A stretch of 64,000 nucleotides of DNA from an uncultured Butyricimonas sp. (GTDB lineage: Bacteria > Bacteroidota > Bacteroidia > Bacteroidales > Marinifilaceae), in NCBI GenBank assembly GCA_944321845.1, contig CALUMT010000037.1, positions 59,563-123,562 of the forward strand, written 5' to 3'. A program made the position numbers and the translations under genes. Shown here in pieces: positions 35,932 to 44,040 of the stretch. Within the stretch, counting starts at the first letter, position 1. Each line of letters starts with the position of its first letter. The notes under the pieces were generated by a model. The model saw only the letters and a program-made list of their open reading frames with translations. It ran no database searches and was not told the DNA's origin.

Positions 35932-36279
35932 CTACACGATTTGTTCCGATTTCAGCAGCTCGTACAGCCGTCCCGTGATCTCGAATGTCTCCTCCCGGGT
36001 CGTGAGGATGGGGATGCCTTCCTTCTCGCTCTCGGCCGTGGTATCCTCCTCCGGCACGTGGCCTTTCACCACGATGATGGCGGCCAGGTCCTTCAGCGAG
36101 GCGATGGCCATGATGTTCTTGTGGGTTTGCAGCGTCACCCATGCGTCGCCTTCCTTCGCGTGGCCCATGACGTCGCTCAGCAGGTCGGACGTGTATCCGC
36201 CCGTGACTTCCCGTTCCAGGCCTTCTTTCCCGCTGTGCACGGTCAGGCCGAGGCGTGTGATGAGGTCTTGTACTTTCAT
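35932..36279 (-). CDS. DRTGG-domain protein (first of two)
   Basis: A 115-residue protein consisting of a DRTGG domain, the regulatory fold also found beside HPr kinase and phosphotransacetylase domains. Key segments are VTGGYTSDLLSDVMGHAKEG and LAAIIVVKGHVPEEDT. It shares the DLxSDV pattern with the second copy at 38074. It probably binds a small nucleotide-like ligand or a partner protein. It is tightly packed between the sensory hydrogenase gene (12 bases) and the PHP gene (2 bases). Confidence 0.82.
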   Translation of the reverse strand: MKVQDLITRLGLTVHSGKEGLEREVTGGYTSDLLSDVMGHAKEGDAWVTLQTHKNIMAIASLKDLAAIIVVKGHVPEEDTTAESEKEGIPILTTREETFEITGRLYELLKSEQIV

Positions 36280-36291
36280 ATCTTGTTCCTT

Positions 36292-37635
36292 TTATTGTTC
36301 GAATCTCTTTTCTCCCCAGGTCTGTTCCGACAGTTCCATCGACTCCTCGGCCGTCATCAGGGATTCCCGGCACAGGAGCTTCTGCATGAACACGCACTGG
36401 CTCAGCTTCGCCTTGCCCTGCACCACGTCCCGCGCCAGCGTGTGGCACGACGGTGTCCCGCACGCCCCGCAGTCGATCCGGGGCAGCACCTCCATGATGC
36501 GGTTGATTTTCTCCATCTTCTGCATGGCCGTCACGAAATTCTCGTCCAGCTGGTCGATGGACCGGGGCGGGATTTCCTCGTGCAGGCGTCCGTTGGCGAT
36601 GAGGTATTCCTCGTCCCCCGCGATGTCGTTCGGGCAGGTCCGAGGATTGTCCGTCACGCCCTGCATCCGCTTGCGCAGCCGCTCGATGGTCAGGAACCGG
36701 TTGTTCACCGTCAGCGTCCCCCCGGGGCAGGAGTGCGAGCAGGCCCGCAGTTCCAGGTAGTCGATGTCCAGCAGCTCGTCGTTCTCTATCTTCTCCAGGA
36801 TGTCGCTCACGTTATGGATACCGTCGATGGCCAGGCAGCGCCCCTCGAAGTTCGAGGCCTCGCCCTCCGACAGCGTCCACGCGATGGCATCCGGCGACAG
36901 GTAGGTCTGCTCCGGTACGGGGGGCAGCGGATTGTCCCGGTGTCGGGACAGGCCCAGTTGTATCTTGTTGTACAGGAAATCGAGGTTGATTACCCCGTCC
37001 ACGTCCGAGCGGTCCTCGCCCACGGGGCTCTTGATGGCCGCGATTTTGGCGGCGCACGGCGTCACGTAGAATATGCCGATATCTCCCGGGGCCACGCCCT
37101 CCGCCGTGAATTTCCGGCGGGCGTATATCGCCGCCAGGTCCATCCCCTGTTTCAGCGGCAGGATATGCTCCAGCAATGCCGGGAACCGCACCTGTATCAG
37201 CCGCACGATGGCCGGGCAGAAGGCCGAGATGAACGGCCGCAGGTAGGCGTGTTTCTGCATGTAGCGCCGCGTGGCCTTCGCCAGGACTCCGTACGCCTGG
37301 GCCGCCTCGATGACGTGGGTGAATCCCATGTCGTGCAGCTCGGCGAATATCTGGTCCTCCGTCACCTCCTCGGCGAATTGCCCGAAGAGCACTGTCGGGA
37401 GAATCACCACCCGGTACTTGTACTGGAATATCTGGTTGAAATCGTCCTGCGCCACGTATATTGCCTGCCGGGGACAGGACTTCAGGCACATCCCGCAGTC
37501 CACGCAGGCATTCTTGTCGATAACGGCCATACCCCTCACCACGCGGATGGCCCGCGTGGGACAGAGGCTCATGCAGTGCGTGCAGCCGATGCAGGTGCCG
37601 GGAGCGACTTTCAGCGCGTGGTAGAACGTTTCCAT
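36292..37635 (-). CDS. Putative sensory [FeFe] hydrogenase-like protein
   Basis: A 447-residue protein with an N-terminal two-cluster ferredoxin domain (CIGCTHCMSLCP; CVDCGMCLKSCP), an H-domain, and a C-terminal [4Fe-4S] domain (CGACGTPSC...C). The H-cluster ligands are kept: C140 in AFCPAIV (L1), C194 in TPCAAK (L2) and C299/C303 in ACSHSCPGG (L3). The proton-transfer Cys just before the L1 ligand (TSCCP in active enzymes) is Phe139. L2 lacks the MPCxxKxxE glutamate, and the C-terminal small domain is replaced by the FeS domain. Such changes mark the putative sensory hydrogenases (groups C/D); there is no PAS domain, as in group D. It is surrounded by ATPase, DRTGG and PHP genes. The ATG at 37635 is preferred over a TTG three codons upstream. 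Confidence 0.85.
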   Translation of the reverse strand: METFYHALKVAPGTCIGCTHCMSLCPTRAIRVVRGMAVIDKNACVDCGMCLKSCPRQAIYVAQDDFNQIFQYKYRVVILPTVLFGQFAEEVTEDQIFAELHDMGFTHVIEAAQAYGVLAKATRRYMQKHAYLRPFISAFCPAIVRLIQVRFPALLEHILPLKQGMDLAAIYARRKFTAEGVAPGDIGIFYVTPCAAKIAAIKSPVGEDRSDVDGVINLDFLYNKIQLGLSRHRDNPLPPVPEQTYLSPDAIAWTLSEGEASNFEGRCLAIDGIHNVSDILEKIENDELLDIDYLELRACSHSCPGGTLTVNNRFLTIERLRKRMQGVTDNPRTCPNDIAGDEEYLIANGRLHEEIPPRSIDQLDENFVTAMQKMEKINRIMEVLPRIDCGACGTPSCHTLARDVVQGKAKLSQCVFMQKLLCRESLMTAEESMELSEQTWGEKRFEQ

Positions 37636-37644
37636 ACTCGTCAA

Positions 37645-38067
37645 TTAAGCATTAAAGCGGGTTTTCATTGTCACTCTCGTTCCTTTCCCCACTTCCGACT
37701 CGATCGAGAGCTCGTCGCAGTTCTTCTGCATGTTCGGCAGGCCCATTCCCGCGCCGAATCCCATCTCCCTCACCTCGGGACTGGCCGTCGAGTAGCCTTC
37801 CTGCATCGCCAGCGGGATATCCGGGATGCCCGGGCCCCGGTCGTCCACCACCACCGTCACCCCCTCCGGGCTGATGTCCACGTGCACGTCCCCCTCGTAG
37901 GCATGGGCCACCACGTTCACTTCCGCCTCGTACAGCGCCACCACCACCCGCTTGATGGCCGTCGGGTTCACGTTCAGTTGTTTCAATATCTTCTTGACCT
38001 CGCTCGAGGCAATCCCCGCCCGCGAGAAATTGCCTCCTTCTATGTGATAGCTGAAATTCATGGGCAT
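37645..38067 (-). CDS. RsbW-like anti-sigma-factor-type ATPase
   Basis: A 140-residue GHKL ATPase of the RsbW/SpoIIAB type. The N box (ALYEAEVNVVAHAY), G1 (DDRGPGIPD) and G2 (GAGMGLPNM) are all present. There is no histidine-phosphorylation domain. In this family the kinase binds a sigma factor or phosphorylates an STAS antagonist, but neither partner is encoded nearby. Its place directly before the sensory hydrogenase suggests that H2 or redox input changes its activity. An alternative start lies two codons in. Confidence 0.88.
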   Translation of the reverse strand: MPMNFSYHIEGGNFSRAGIASSEVKKILKQLNVNPTAIKRVVVALYEAEVNVVAHAYEGDVHVDISPEGVTVVVDDRGPGIPDIPLAMQEGYSTASPEVREMGFGAGMGLPNMQKNCDELSIESEVGKGTRVTMKTRFNA

Positions 38068-38073
38068 GCCTTA

Positions 38074-38418
38074 TTAATAGATGGGTAATAATCCGGCGTC
38101 GTACAGCATGCCGCACGCCTTGAACATACTCTGTTTGCATTGCAGGAGGGTAATGCCGCAGCTCTCCGCCAGGGCCTTCATCTCCGGGCTCACCTGTTTC
38201 CCGCGCACGAAGAGGATATAGCAGATGTCCGACATCTCCGCCGTGCGGATTACCTGCACGTTGGCCAGTCCCGTGATGAGCAGCATCTCGCTCGTGTCCA
38301 GTCGCAGCACGTCGCTCATCAGGTCGGCGGCGAACGCGTGGCGTATCGTCTTGTCCAGTTGCTCCTGCCCGAGCACCACCTCGGCGTCCAGTAGCGTCAC
38401 GATTTCTTGTAAGGTCAT
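38074..38418 (-). CDS. DRTGG-domain protein (second of two)
   Basis: A 114-residue DRTGG-type protein and the first gene of the hydrogenase block. The segment HAFAADLMSDVLRLDTSEML parallels the first copy, and a C-terminal pair of cysteines (LLQCKQSMFKACGML) is specific to this one. I place the start at the ATG at 38418; an upstream frame to 38472 would run through the likely promoter. It ends six bases before the RsbW-like gene. Its upstream region holds a weak TAATTTGG box on the minus strand. Confidence 0.75.
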   Translation of the reverse strand: MTLQEIVTLLDAEVVLGQEQLDKTIRHAFAADLMSDVLRLDTSEMLLITGLANVQVIRTAEMSDICYILFVRGKQVSPEMKALAESCGITLLQCKQSMFKACGMLYDAGLLPIY

Positions 38419-38513
38419 AGGCTCGTTTTTAAGTTCCGCTCCCAAATTAAGCAGAATTATCCGGAAATGCAAGCCCGAGGCCCCGAAAACTCACCGGGAG
38501 CCGTCCCTTTTCC

Positions 38514-41500
38514 TTATATCGTGAAGCTCACCGACAGCAGCAGTTCGCCGAACATCTTCCGGTGCAGCGTCTCGTATCCTGCCCGGAATCCCGCCTTCAC
38601 CGGGAAGGGCAGGCACAGCACGTGTCCCTCCACCGTCGCCTCCATCCCGAAGGAGCAGCGCGTGTCCCGGTAGCTTCCGCTCTCGATTCGCCCGGCGTCG
38701 AAGAAGGCTCCGGCGGCCACCCGTTTCATGTAGACCAGCGAACCGATATGGGCGTCGGGGTAGGCCACCGGCAGGTAGTATCCCACCCGCGTCACCGCCA
38801 GCTTCTCCCCGTGGAGCGACATTCCCCGCGGCGAGTGGATTTGGTTGCCGTAGTACCCGTTGCGCGACATCTCCTGGTAGCCGCCGTACACCAGCAGGGC
38901 GTGGTGACGCATCGCTCCCGGCAGGTAGAGCTGGGCGTCGGCCCACCAGGCCGTGCCGTAGTCCATGTTGCCGAACGGCGTGTGCTCGTATCCTGCCTCC
39001 AGGCGTTGTCCCCACCGGGGATAGAGGTCCCGCTGGCTCATCCGCGTCTGGTTATTGTAGATCAAGGCGTATTTCAGAATTTGCAACCGGATGCTCTCCC
39101 GCCCGCTGTACGTATAATCTCCCGGGTTGGCCGGGCTTCCCACGAGAACGTCGCCCGCCGAGCCGGTAACCCGGTAGAAGGCGTTCAGCCGCAGGTCGTG
39201 TATCGACTGGAGTTCGTACTGCACCAGCGGGGTCAGTTGCCGCAGCCGGTCGCGGCGGTTCAGGTTCAACGGCAGTTGCACGGTGGCCGTTCCCTTCGTC
39301 GTGCGGGAATCATAGTAGGCGTACACCGTGTCGCGATCCCCCGTTACCCGGTTCAGTGCATTCGGGTCCGAGTGCCCGAGCGACCAGTCGTTCTTCCCGC
39401 TCTCCACTTTCAGCTGCACCGTCGGCCACCAGCCCCGGTACGTCACCTTCGCCTGCCAGTTCCCGTTCTCGTATCCTTTCCCGACTACGTATCCCGCCGT
39501 GAAGTAGAGCGTGCTCAGCTTGTTCTGCGAGCTGACAGCCAGCCCGATGTCCACGCTCGTCTCGTCGGCGTCGGGGTATATCGGGCCCCAGCTGTGGATG
39601 TTCAGCAGGTGGAGCAACTTGCTGTACCGGCGGCTCTCGTACACGGAATCCCGTGCCGGGAATCCCGCCCAGCCTTCCTGCCGGGCCACCTCGCCCGCTA
39701 TCGGGAACAGCGTCGTGTCCGTCTCCGGGCGGGCGGGCCATCCGCGACTATCCGCGACCGTTGCCCGTGCCCCGTCTCCCGTGGTGCTTCCCGGGGCGAT
39801 GCCCGCTATCATTTCCGCTTTCCCGCTCGCGATGATAACGGGGGATTTCCCGTCGAGGGCCACCCGCCCCGGGCGGTAGCCGGCCGCCGTGTAGAAGGCG
39901 AAGTGCAGCGTGTCGCCGCCCGGCGCCACTGTCGGGTAGCGCGATCCGAACCGCGACACGCTCACCAGCCGCGTCTCGCCCGTCCGGGTATCGAGCGCGT
40001 AGAGGGCGTTATTCCCCCCGGTGGAGGCCCGGAAATACACCCGGTCCCCGTCCACCGCCGGGTTGTCCACCTCCCGGTAGGTGAGCTCCGTCAGCGGTTG
40101 GCGGCTCCCGTCCCGCGGGTCAATCCGCTCCAGGCGGTTGCCCTCCCGCGACACCACCACCGCGACCACCCCCTCCCGGCCGTCCCAGGCCGGGTGTACC
40201 AGCTGCTCGCCCACCCGGGCGGTCACCCGGGCCGTCTCCCGCTCCAGTGTCGCGTCCGTCAGCACGAGCGAGGCACGGCCCTCCCGGTCCACCTCCACGA
40301 ATCCCCAGCCCTCTCCCGCGGCGAAGGGGGCGTATCGGTTCGCTCCCGACCCGTGGCGGCGGTACTCGCCCGTCCGCGTGTCGTAGGTCGCGATGACCAT
40401 CTTTCCCCCGTGTTCCCACCGGGGATGCGGCCGGTATTCCGACCACACCAGCATCCCGTCTTTCCACGCGAATTTATAATCGTACAGCGTCCCCGGGCGG
40501 AAAATCTCCCGCTCCCGGCCGCCTTCCAGCATCACGAATACCCCCGCCTCGTCCAGTCCCTCCTTGTAGGCCACGACACGCCCGCCGCCCACTGGCGTGG
40601 GGTAGTGGTAATTGGTGTACACCCGGTTCGTCCCCGTCCGCGTCGTGTCGAAGTCGTTCCGCGTGGCTTCCGCCTCCCGCCGCCACACCTGCTGCAGCTC
40701 CACCAGGTTGTCGCGGTAGAGCGTCACCTTGGCGTCGCGGTGCCGGTTGGCCCGTTTCACGCTGTCCGGGTTGACGAACAGCGACCGGAACCGCGGACCG
40801 GCCCACACGGAATCCCGACCCGCCTCCAGCGTCATCCGCAGGCTCCGGGCAAACGGTGCCAGCGTGTACGGCCGCCGTCCCGCGCGGTCCACGGCCTCCG
40901 TCCAGATGCCCGGGCCATAATGCCGCCGGCTGTTGCCCACCAGGTAGTAGCCCAGCGTGTAACGGTCCGGCACGAAATCCTTGTACGACCCCAGCACCGC
41001 TTTATAGTAGGAATATACGCCCCGTTCCGTCACCTGAGCCTTCAGCTCGTTCAGGAATTCCGGCGAGCGTCCCCGCTGCCCGGGATTCACCGACGTCTCG
41101 AACACCGTCGCGTCGCCCTCCAGCCACCACATCGGCAGGAAGAGCCCCACCACGGCCATCGTCGCCTGCTCCCCGAAGATGGTGTACAGCGCCCGCGTGA
41201 AACCCCGGTTCACCTTCTCGTACTGCACCACGTGGCGGAACTCGTGCACGCACAGGTGCTCCAGCCAGCTCCCCACGGCGTCCTGCGACGGTGCCGTGTA
41301 CAGTTCGCTCTTCTTCGGTGCCCACCCGGCGTTGCCGTTCGACACCCCGCCGTTCGCCCGCACCACCATCGTCATCCGTCCCGGCCGTATCCCCAGCGTG
41401 TTGGCATGGGCGTACAGTGCCGCGTAGAGGTTGGCCATGTACTGCGCCCGCTCCTCGAAGAAGTCGGGGTATATGATCTCGAAATCCTCCGTCCGTATCT

Positions 41501-41648
41501 GCCTCCACCGCGTCCGTGCCGGGTCCTGCCCGAGGTCCACGAACTGCGCTTCCGTCGTCACCGTTCCCAGCAGCATCCATACCGCCGTCATTATCACCGT
41601 CATCATTCCTTGCCGGATTCGGCCGATATATCGTCTTTCCTGTTGCAT
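38514..41648 (-). CDS. Large exported peptidase-like, propeller and beta-barrel protein
   Basis: A 1044-residue envelope protein. A signal peptide (about 13-35) is followed by a gluzincin-like domain with HEFRH at 135-139 and a candidate third ligand E177 in WWLEGDA. Residues 320-640 hold TolB/WD40-like propeller strands (VVAYKEGLDEAGVFVMLEGG; GEYRRHGSGANRYAPF). The last 330 residues look like an outer-membrane beta-barrel, ending LLLSVSFTI. This layout suggests a barrel-anchored surface or periplasmic peptidase. Codon use is very G+C-rich and Arg-rich. It stands alone after the hydrogenase block. ATG 41606 is an alternative start. Confidence 0.75.
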   Translation of the reverse strand: MQQERRYIGRIRQGMMTVIMTAVWMLLGTVTTEAQFVDLGQDPARTRWRQIRTEDFEIIYPDFFEERAQYMANLYAALYAHANTLGIRPGRMTMVVRANGGVSNGNAGWAPKKSELYTAPSQDAVGSWLEHLCVHEFRHVVQYEKVNRGFTRALYTIFGEQATMAVVGLFLPMWWLEGDATVFETSVNPGQRGRSPEFLNELKAQVTERGVYSYYKAVLGSYKDFVPDRYTLGYYLVGNSRRHYGPGIWTEAVDRAGRRPYTLAPFARSLRMTLEAGRDSVWAGPRFRSLFVNPDSVKRANRHRDAKVTLYRDNLVELQQVWRREAEATRNDFDTTRTGTNRVYTNYHYPTPVGGGRVVAYKEGLDEAGVFVMLEGGREREIFRPGTLYDYKFAWKDGMLVWSEYRPHPRWEHGGKMVIATYDTRTGEYRRHGSGANRYAPFAAGEGWGFVEVDREGRASLVLTDATLERETARVTARVGEQLVHPAWDGREGVVAVVVSREGNRLERIDPRDGSRQPLTELTYREVDNPAVDGDRVYFRASTGGNNALYALDTRTGETRLVSVSRFGSRYPTVAPGGDTLHFAFYTAAGYRPGRVALDGKSPVIIASGKAEMIAGIAPGSTTGDGARATVADSRGWPARPETDTTLFPIAGEVARQEGWAGFPARDSVYESRRYSKLLHLLNIHSWGPIYPDADETSVDIGLAVSSQNKLSTLYFTAGYVVGKGYENGNWQAKVTYRGWWPTVQLKVESGKNDWSLGHSDPNALNRVTGDRDTVYAYYDSRTTKGTATVQLPLNLNRRDRLRQLTPLVQYELQSIHDLRLNAFYRVTGSAGDVLVGSPANPGDYTYSGRESIRLQILKYALIYNNQTRMSQRDLYPRWGQRLEAGYEHTPFGNMDYGTAWWADAQLYLPGAMRHHALLVYGGYQEMSRNGYYGNQIHSPRGMSLHGEKLAVTRVGYYLPVAYPDAHIGSLVYMKRVAAGAFFDAGRIESGSYRDTRCSFGMEATVEGHVLCLPFPVKAGFRAGYETLHRKMFGELLLSVSFTI

Positions 41649-41775
41649 ATCAAATGTTTATTGGTTGTCCGGAGGCGAAGATAATGATTCCGTCCGGGAA
41701 AATTCTTCCCTTCCCCGAAAAATTTTTCTCCGTTTTGTTTGCTTTTTAAAGGAAAAATGCCTTATCTTTACTTGC

Positions 41776-41877
41776 GGAAACAACTAAAAGAACTTCGATT
41801 TTTTTCATAAATTCTGTGCGGCCGTGATGGTGGCGGCAGACATAATCTGAGCGGGAAGATAATTCCCGCTTTTTTTT
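41776..41877 (+). ncRNA. Candidate small RNA with its own promoter and terminator
   Basis: TTTG at 41738-41741 and TATCTTTA at 41763-41770 resemble a Bacteroidetes promoter with a slightly long 21-base spacer. A strong terminator (AGCGGGAA, five-base loop, TTCCCGCT, seven T) ends at 41877. No plus-strand gene lies upstream that could use this terminator, so a transcript of about 100 nt is plausible. The longest reading frame has 17 codons and is not convincing. No known RNA family was recognised. The rest of 41649-42022 holds nothing else I can name. Confidence 0.4.
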
Positions 41878-42022
41878 GTTCCTCCCCCCCGGGGGCGTGG
41901 ACGATGGTTTCCCGGGTGGTGCCGGGACGCTTTCACTTGGAGGCATGCACGAGGGGAGGGGCGACACGCCGTGCCACCCCTCCCCGGTATCCCGCTTTCC
42001 GGGCGGGCGAAAATCCCCGTTT

Positions 42023-42715
42023 TCACACCCCGGCCGGGAAATAGACGGATTTTGAAGTCGTCTTCCCGTTGGCCGTCACGGCGAAGGCGTAGAAGTGAAG
42101 GTCTGCCGTGTCGACGTCCGCCGGGATTTCGACGGTACTCATTCCGCCCTCGCCCCGGGGCTTGAGCCGGGTGAGGAGGGCGAAACCGCTCCCGGGGCTG
42201 TAGGTCACCAGGTACACCAGGTCCGAGTCGCTGGCGTACGTGCCCTCGATGGTGCCGGAGGTCTGGCTGACAGTCACGGAGCGCGTCTCGCTGTCGAGGC
42301 TCACCGTCAGCGAGGGGATTCGCAGCGGACCCTCGGCGAAGATGGCCTTCGTCCAGTCGATGGTGCTCGTGAATTCCTCCGTGGCCTTGCGTTTCGGGTC
42401 GAGCTCGGCGCCCGGGTTGACCGGCTCCGTGGTGATGAGGTCCGGCACCCGCATGTTGACGCGGGTGAAGCGGTTGCCCCACTTCGTGCCGTCGCTCTCG
42501 GGCGGGAAACTCACGCGGAGGATGCGGCCCAGGTACCGCCGGTGGCGGGCCAGTTCGGCGAATCCTGCCGCGTTGCGTTTCTGCACCTCGTTGAGGGGAG
42601 CCTGTTTGCTGTTCAACGCCCGCGAGCCGACGATGCCGCCGCCCAGCGAGCTGTAAATAACGTTACCCCGTTTTCCGGTCACCTGGGGATTTTCGGTAAA
42701 AATGTGTTTACTCAT
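42023..42715 (-). CDS. DUF6266-like protein
   Basis: A 230-residue soluble protein without signal peptide. The N-terminus TGKRGNVIYSSLGGG followed by ALNSKQAPLNEVQKRNAAGF fits the DUF6266 pattern in which a glycine-rich opening leads into a basic helix. The C-terminal half is a beta-rich, Ig-like domain ending in LHFYAFAVTANGKTTSKSVY. Function is unknown; proteins of this type recur many times in Bacteroidales genomes. It is transcribed away from the related gene at 43160, with a repeat array and promoter between them. The family call is by pattern recognition. Confidence 0.65.
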   Translation of the reverse strand: MSKHIFTENPQVTGKRGNVIYSSLGGGIVGSRALNSKQAPLNEVQKRNAAGFAELARHRRYLGRILRVSFPPESDGTKWGNRFTRVNMRVPDLITTEPVNPGAELDPKRKATEEFTSTIDWTKAIFAEGPLRIPSLTVSLDSETRSVTVSQTSGTIEGTYASDSDLVYLVTYSPGSGFALLTRLKPRGEGGMSTVEIPADVDTADLHFYAFAVTANGKTTSKSVYFPAGV

Positions 42716-42931
42716 GATGTAATGATTTAAAATTAGTATTAGCCGTTCCCGTGCCGGACACTTCCCGGTGGGAACATGACAAAGGTAGCGCGTCCCGCGG
42801 GAATTTCCAAGAAAAAATGAAAATATTTTTAATATAATTTTACAAGTATTGTATTTATTCCGCGTGAATTCGGGGCGTGTTCGCCGTTTTTCCTTGCATT
42901 CTCTTGTGTAGATTAACTTTACGTGGTGTTA

Positions 42932-42985
42932 CTTCCCTGCAAGTTCCCTGCAACTTCCCTGGAAGTTCCCTGCTTTACCAGGGAA
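42932..42985. repeat. 11-bp phased tandem repeat with inverted half-site
   Basis: Four 11-base units start at 42932, 42943, 42954 and 42965: CTTCCCTGCAA, GTTCCCTGCAA, CTTCCCTGGAA and GTTCCCTGCTT. An inverted half-site CCAGGGAA follows at 42978-42985, ending four bases before the -33 box. The perfect helical phasing and position directly upstream of a promoter suggest an operator array. Units alternate C and G in their first base, giving a 22-bp higher-order period. Confidence 0.8.
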
Positions 42986-42988
42986 TTA

Positions 42989-43020
42989 TTTGTTTAACGA
43001 TTGTAAATTTTGTATATTCG
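42989..43020 (+). promoter_or_regulatory. Promoter of the plus-strand DUF6266-like gene
   Basis: TTTG at 42989-42992 and TATATTCG at 43013-43020 are separated by 20 bases. The leader to 43160 is about 130 nt and very G-rich. In the 444 bases between the two divergent genes I see only this promoter, the repeat array and the AT-rich start region of the minus gene. Confidence 0.75.
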
Positions 43021-43159
43021 CGGTGAAGGAGGAATGAAGGTGTTCCGGGGGTGCCCGAGGGGATTCGTGGGGAAGGGTGGCGAGTCCGGGGATGCCGGCG
43101 GGGGAGGGGGTCCTGTCGACGATGCCGGCAGGCGGTGAGGTTCCCGGCCGTGAACGGGA

Positions 43160-43879
43160 ATGATGGTAACCTGTAAAAATTATACGATGATGGGAAATCT
43201 GAGATCAGCCGGGGTGGATTCCGGCAAATCAACCTGCGGGGGCGTGACGACGTACACCCGCAAGGGAAAGACGTGCCGCTGCAGGAGCAAGCGGCCGAAG
43301 TTGAGCGTGGAGGAGCGCAAACGTTTTATCGAGAACCAGACGCCGGAACAGCGGGAGATGGTGGAGTCGTTCCGTTTCATGTCGGCGTTCAGGAGTGCTT
43401 TTTACAAAGCGTTGGGGCGCTGGACGCCTTGGGACGCTTACGCGCGGGGTTTGGCGCAGACGGGGCTTAACGTGTTCCAGATGCACAATTACTCGACGTG
43501 CGACACGACGGGAGTGGTGAATTTTCCGGCCTTCCTGTTCAGCATGGGCGGGTTGACGCTGCCGGTGTTCACGCTGGTGGAGCGCGAGGGGTGGACGGTG
43601 CGGCTGGAATGGAAGTCGGGCCTGACGGTGGGAAAAATCCGGGATGACGACCAGCTGCTGCTGGGGTATCTCCACGAGTCGCACCCGGATTCACCGCAAC
43701 TGGTGTGGGACGCGGGGGCGACCCGCTCGGCGGGACGGGCGGAGTTCGTGTTGCCGGATTACGGCCTGGACGTGAGCGACCCGCTGCACGTGTACCCGTT
43801 TTTCGGCTCGTGGAACGGCGAGGAGTATTCCCGCTCGCTGTATTATCGCCTGGAGGACGGCACCCGCTTCGTGGTGTGA
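43160..43879 (+). CDS. DUF6266-like protein, divergent partner
   Basis: A 239-residue protein related in layout to the minus-strand gene at 42023. The glycine/lysine-rich opening (MMGNLRSAGVDSGKSTCGGV; RKGKTCRCRSKRPKL) leads into helices with FRFMSAFRSAFYKALGRWTP, and a beta-rich half ends in PLHVYPFFGSWNGEEYSRSL. The same C-terminal signature occurs in the two remnants at 28.3 and 29.7 kb. Function is unknown. The start is uncertain: ATGs at 43160, 43187 and 43190 are all possible, and the later two place the glycine-rich opening at the N-terminus as in related proteins. Confidence 0.65.
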   Translation: MMVTCKNYTMMGNLRSAGVDSGKSTCGGVTTYTRKGKTCRCRSKRPKLSVEERKRFIENQTPEQREMVESFRFMSAFRSAFYKALGRWTPWDAYARGLAQTGLNVFQMHNYSTCDTTGVVNFPAFLFSMGGLTLPVFTLVEREGWTVRLEWKSGLTVGKIRDDDQLLLGYLHESHPDSPQLVWDAGATRSAGRAEFVLPDYGLDVSDPLHVYPFFGSWNGEEYSRSLYYRLEDGTRFVV

Positions 43880-43886
43880 AGCACCG

Positions 43887-43949
43887 CCCGGTGTCGGGCG
43901 CGGGGGTGTCCCCTGAAGATTTACCCGGTGCCGGACGCGGGGGTGTCCC
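43887..43949 (+). repeat. Two imperfect 26-bp direct repeats
   Basis: 43887-43912 and 43924-43949 share 24 of 26 bases, beginning CCCGGTG and ending CGCGGGGGTGTCCC. They lie in the 3' untranslated region of the DUF6266-like gene, separated by 11 bases. Confidence 0.75.
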
Positions 43950-43991
43950 TTTTGTCCCGGGTGAAAATGGCAGATTGTTTGCCGGATGTGT

Positions 43992-44021
43992 AAAATAGGT
44001 GGCGTTTGCGCCACCTATTTT
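43992..44021. terminator. Bidirectional terminator
   Basis: AAAATAGGTGGCG and CGCCACCTATTTT form a 13-bp stem with loop TTTG. It serves the plus-strand DUF6266-like gene and the converging minus-strand orphan pair. Confidence 0.88.
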
Positions 44022-44040
44022 GTTAATTCGTGATGCTTCC

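Noticed and set aside
35930-36463. N-terminal extension of the PHP protein to 36463
   Set aside because: The extension overlaps the DRTGG gene in another frame and is Gly/Arg-rich; the PHP fold starts at 35929.
30407-36760. Long plus-strand reading frames opposite the hydrogenase genes
   Set aside because: The minus strand encodes complete proteins with intact motifs; the opposite frames are low-complexity and follow from high G+C at third positions.
38562-41684. A 1040-codon plus-strand frame opposite the large peptidase-like gene
   Set aside because: It is rich in Arg, His, Pro and Val with no domain, while the minus strand has a signal peptide, zinc motif and barrel end.
42932-42985. CRISPR array
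   Set aside because: Units are 11 bases with no spacers, and no cas gene is in the window.
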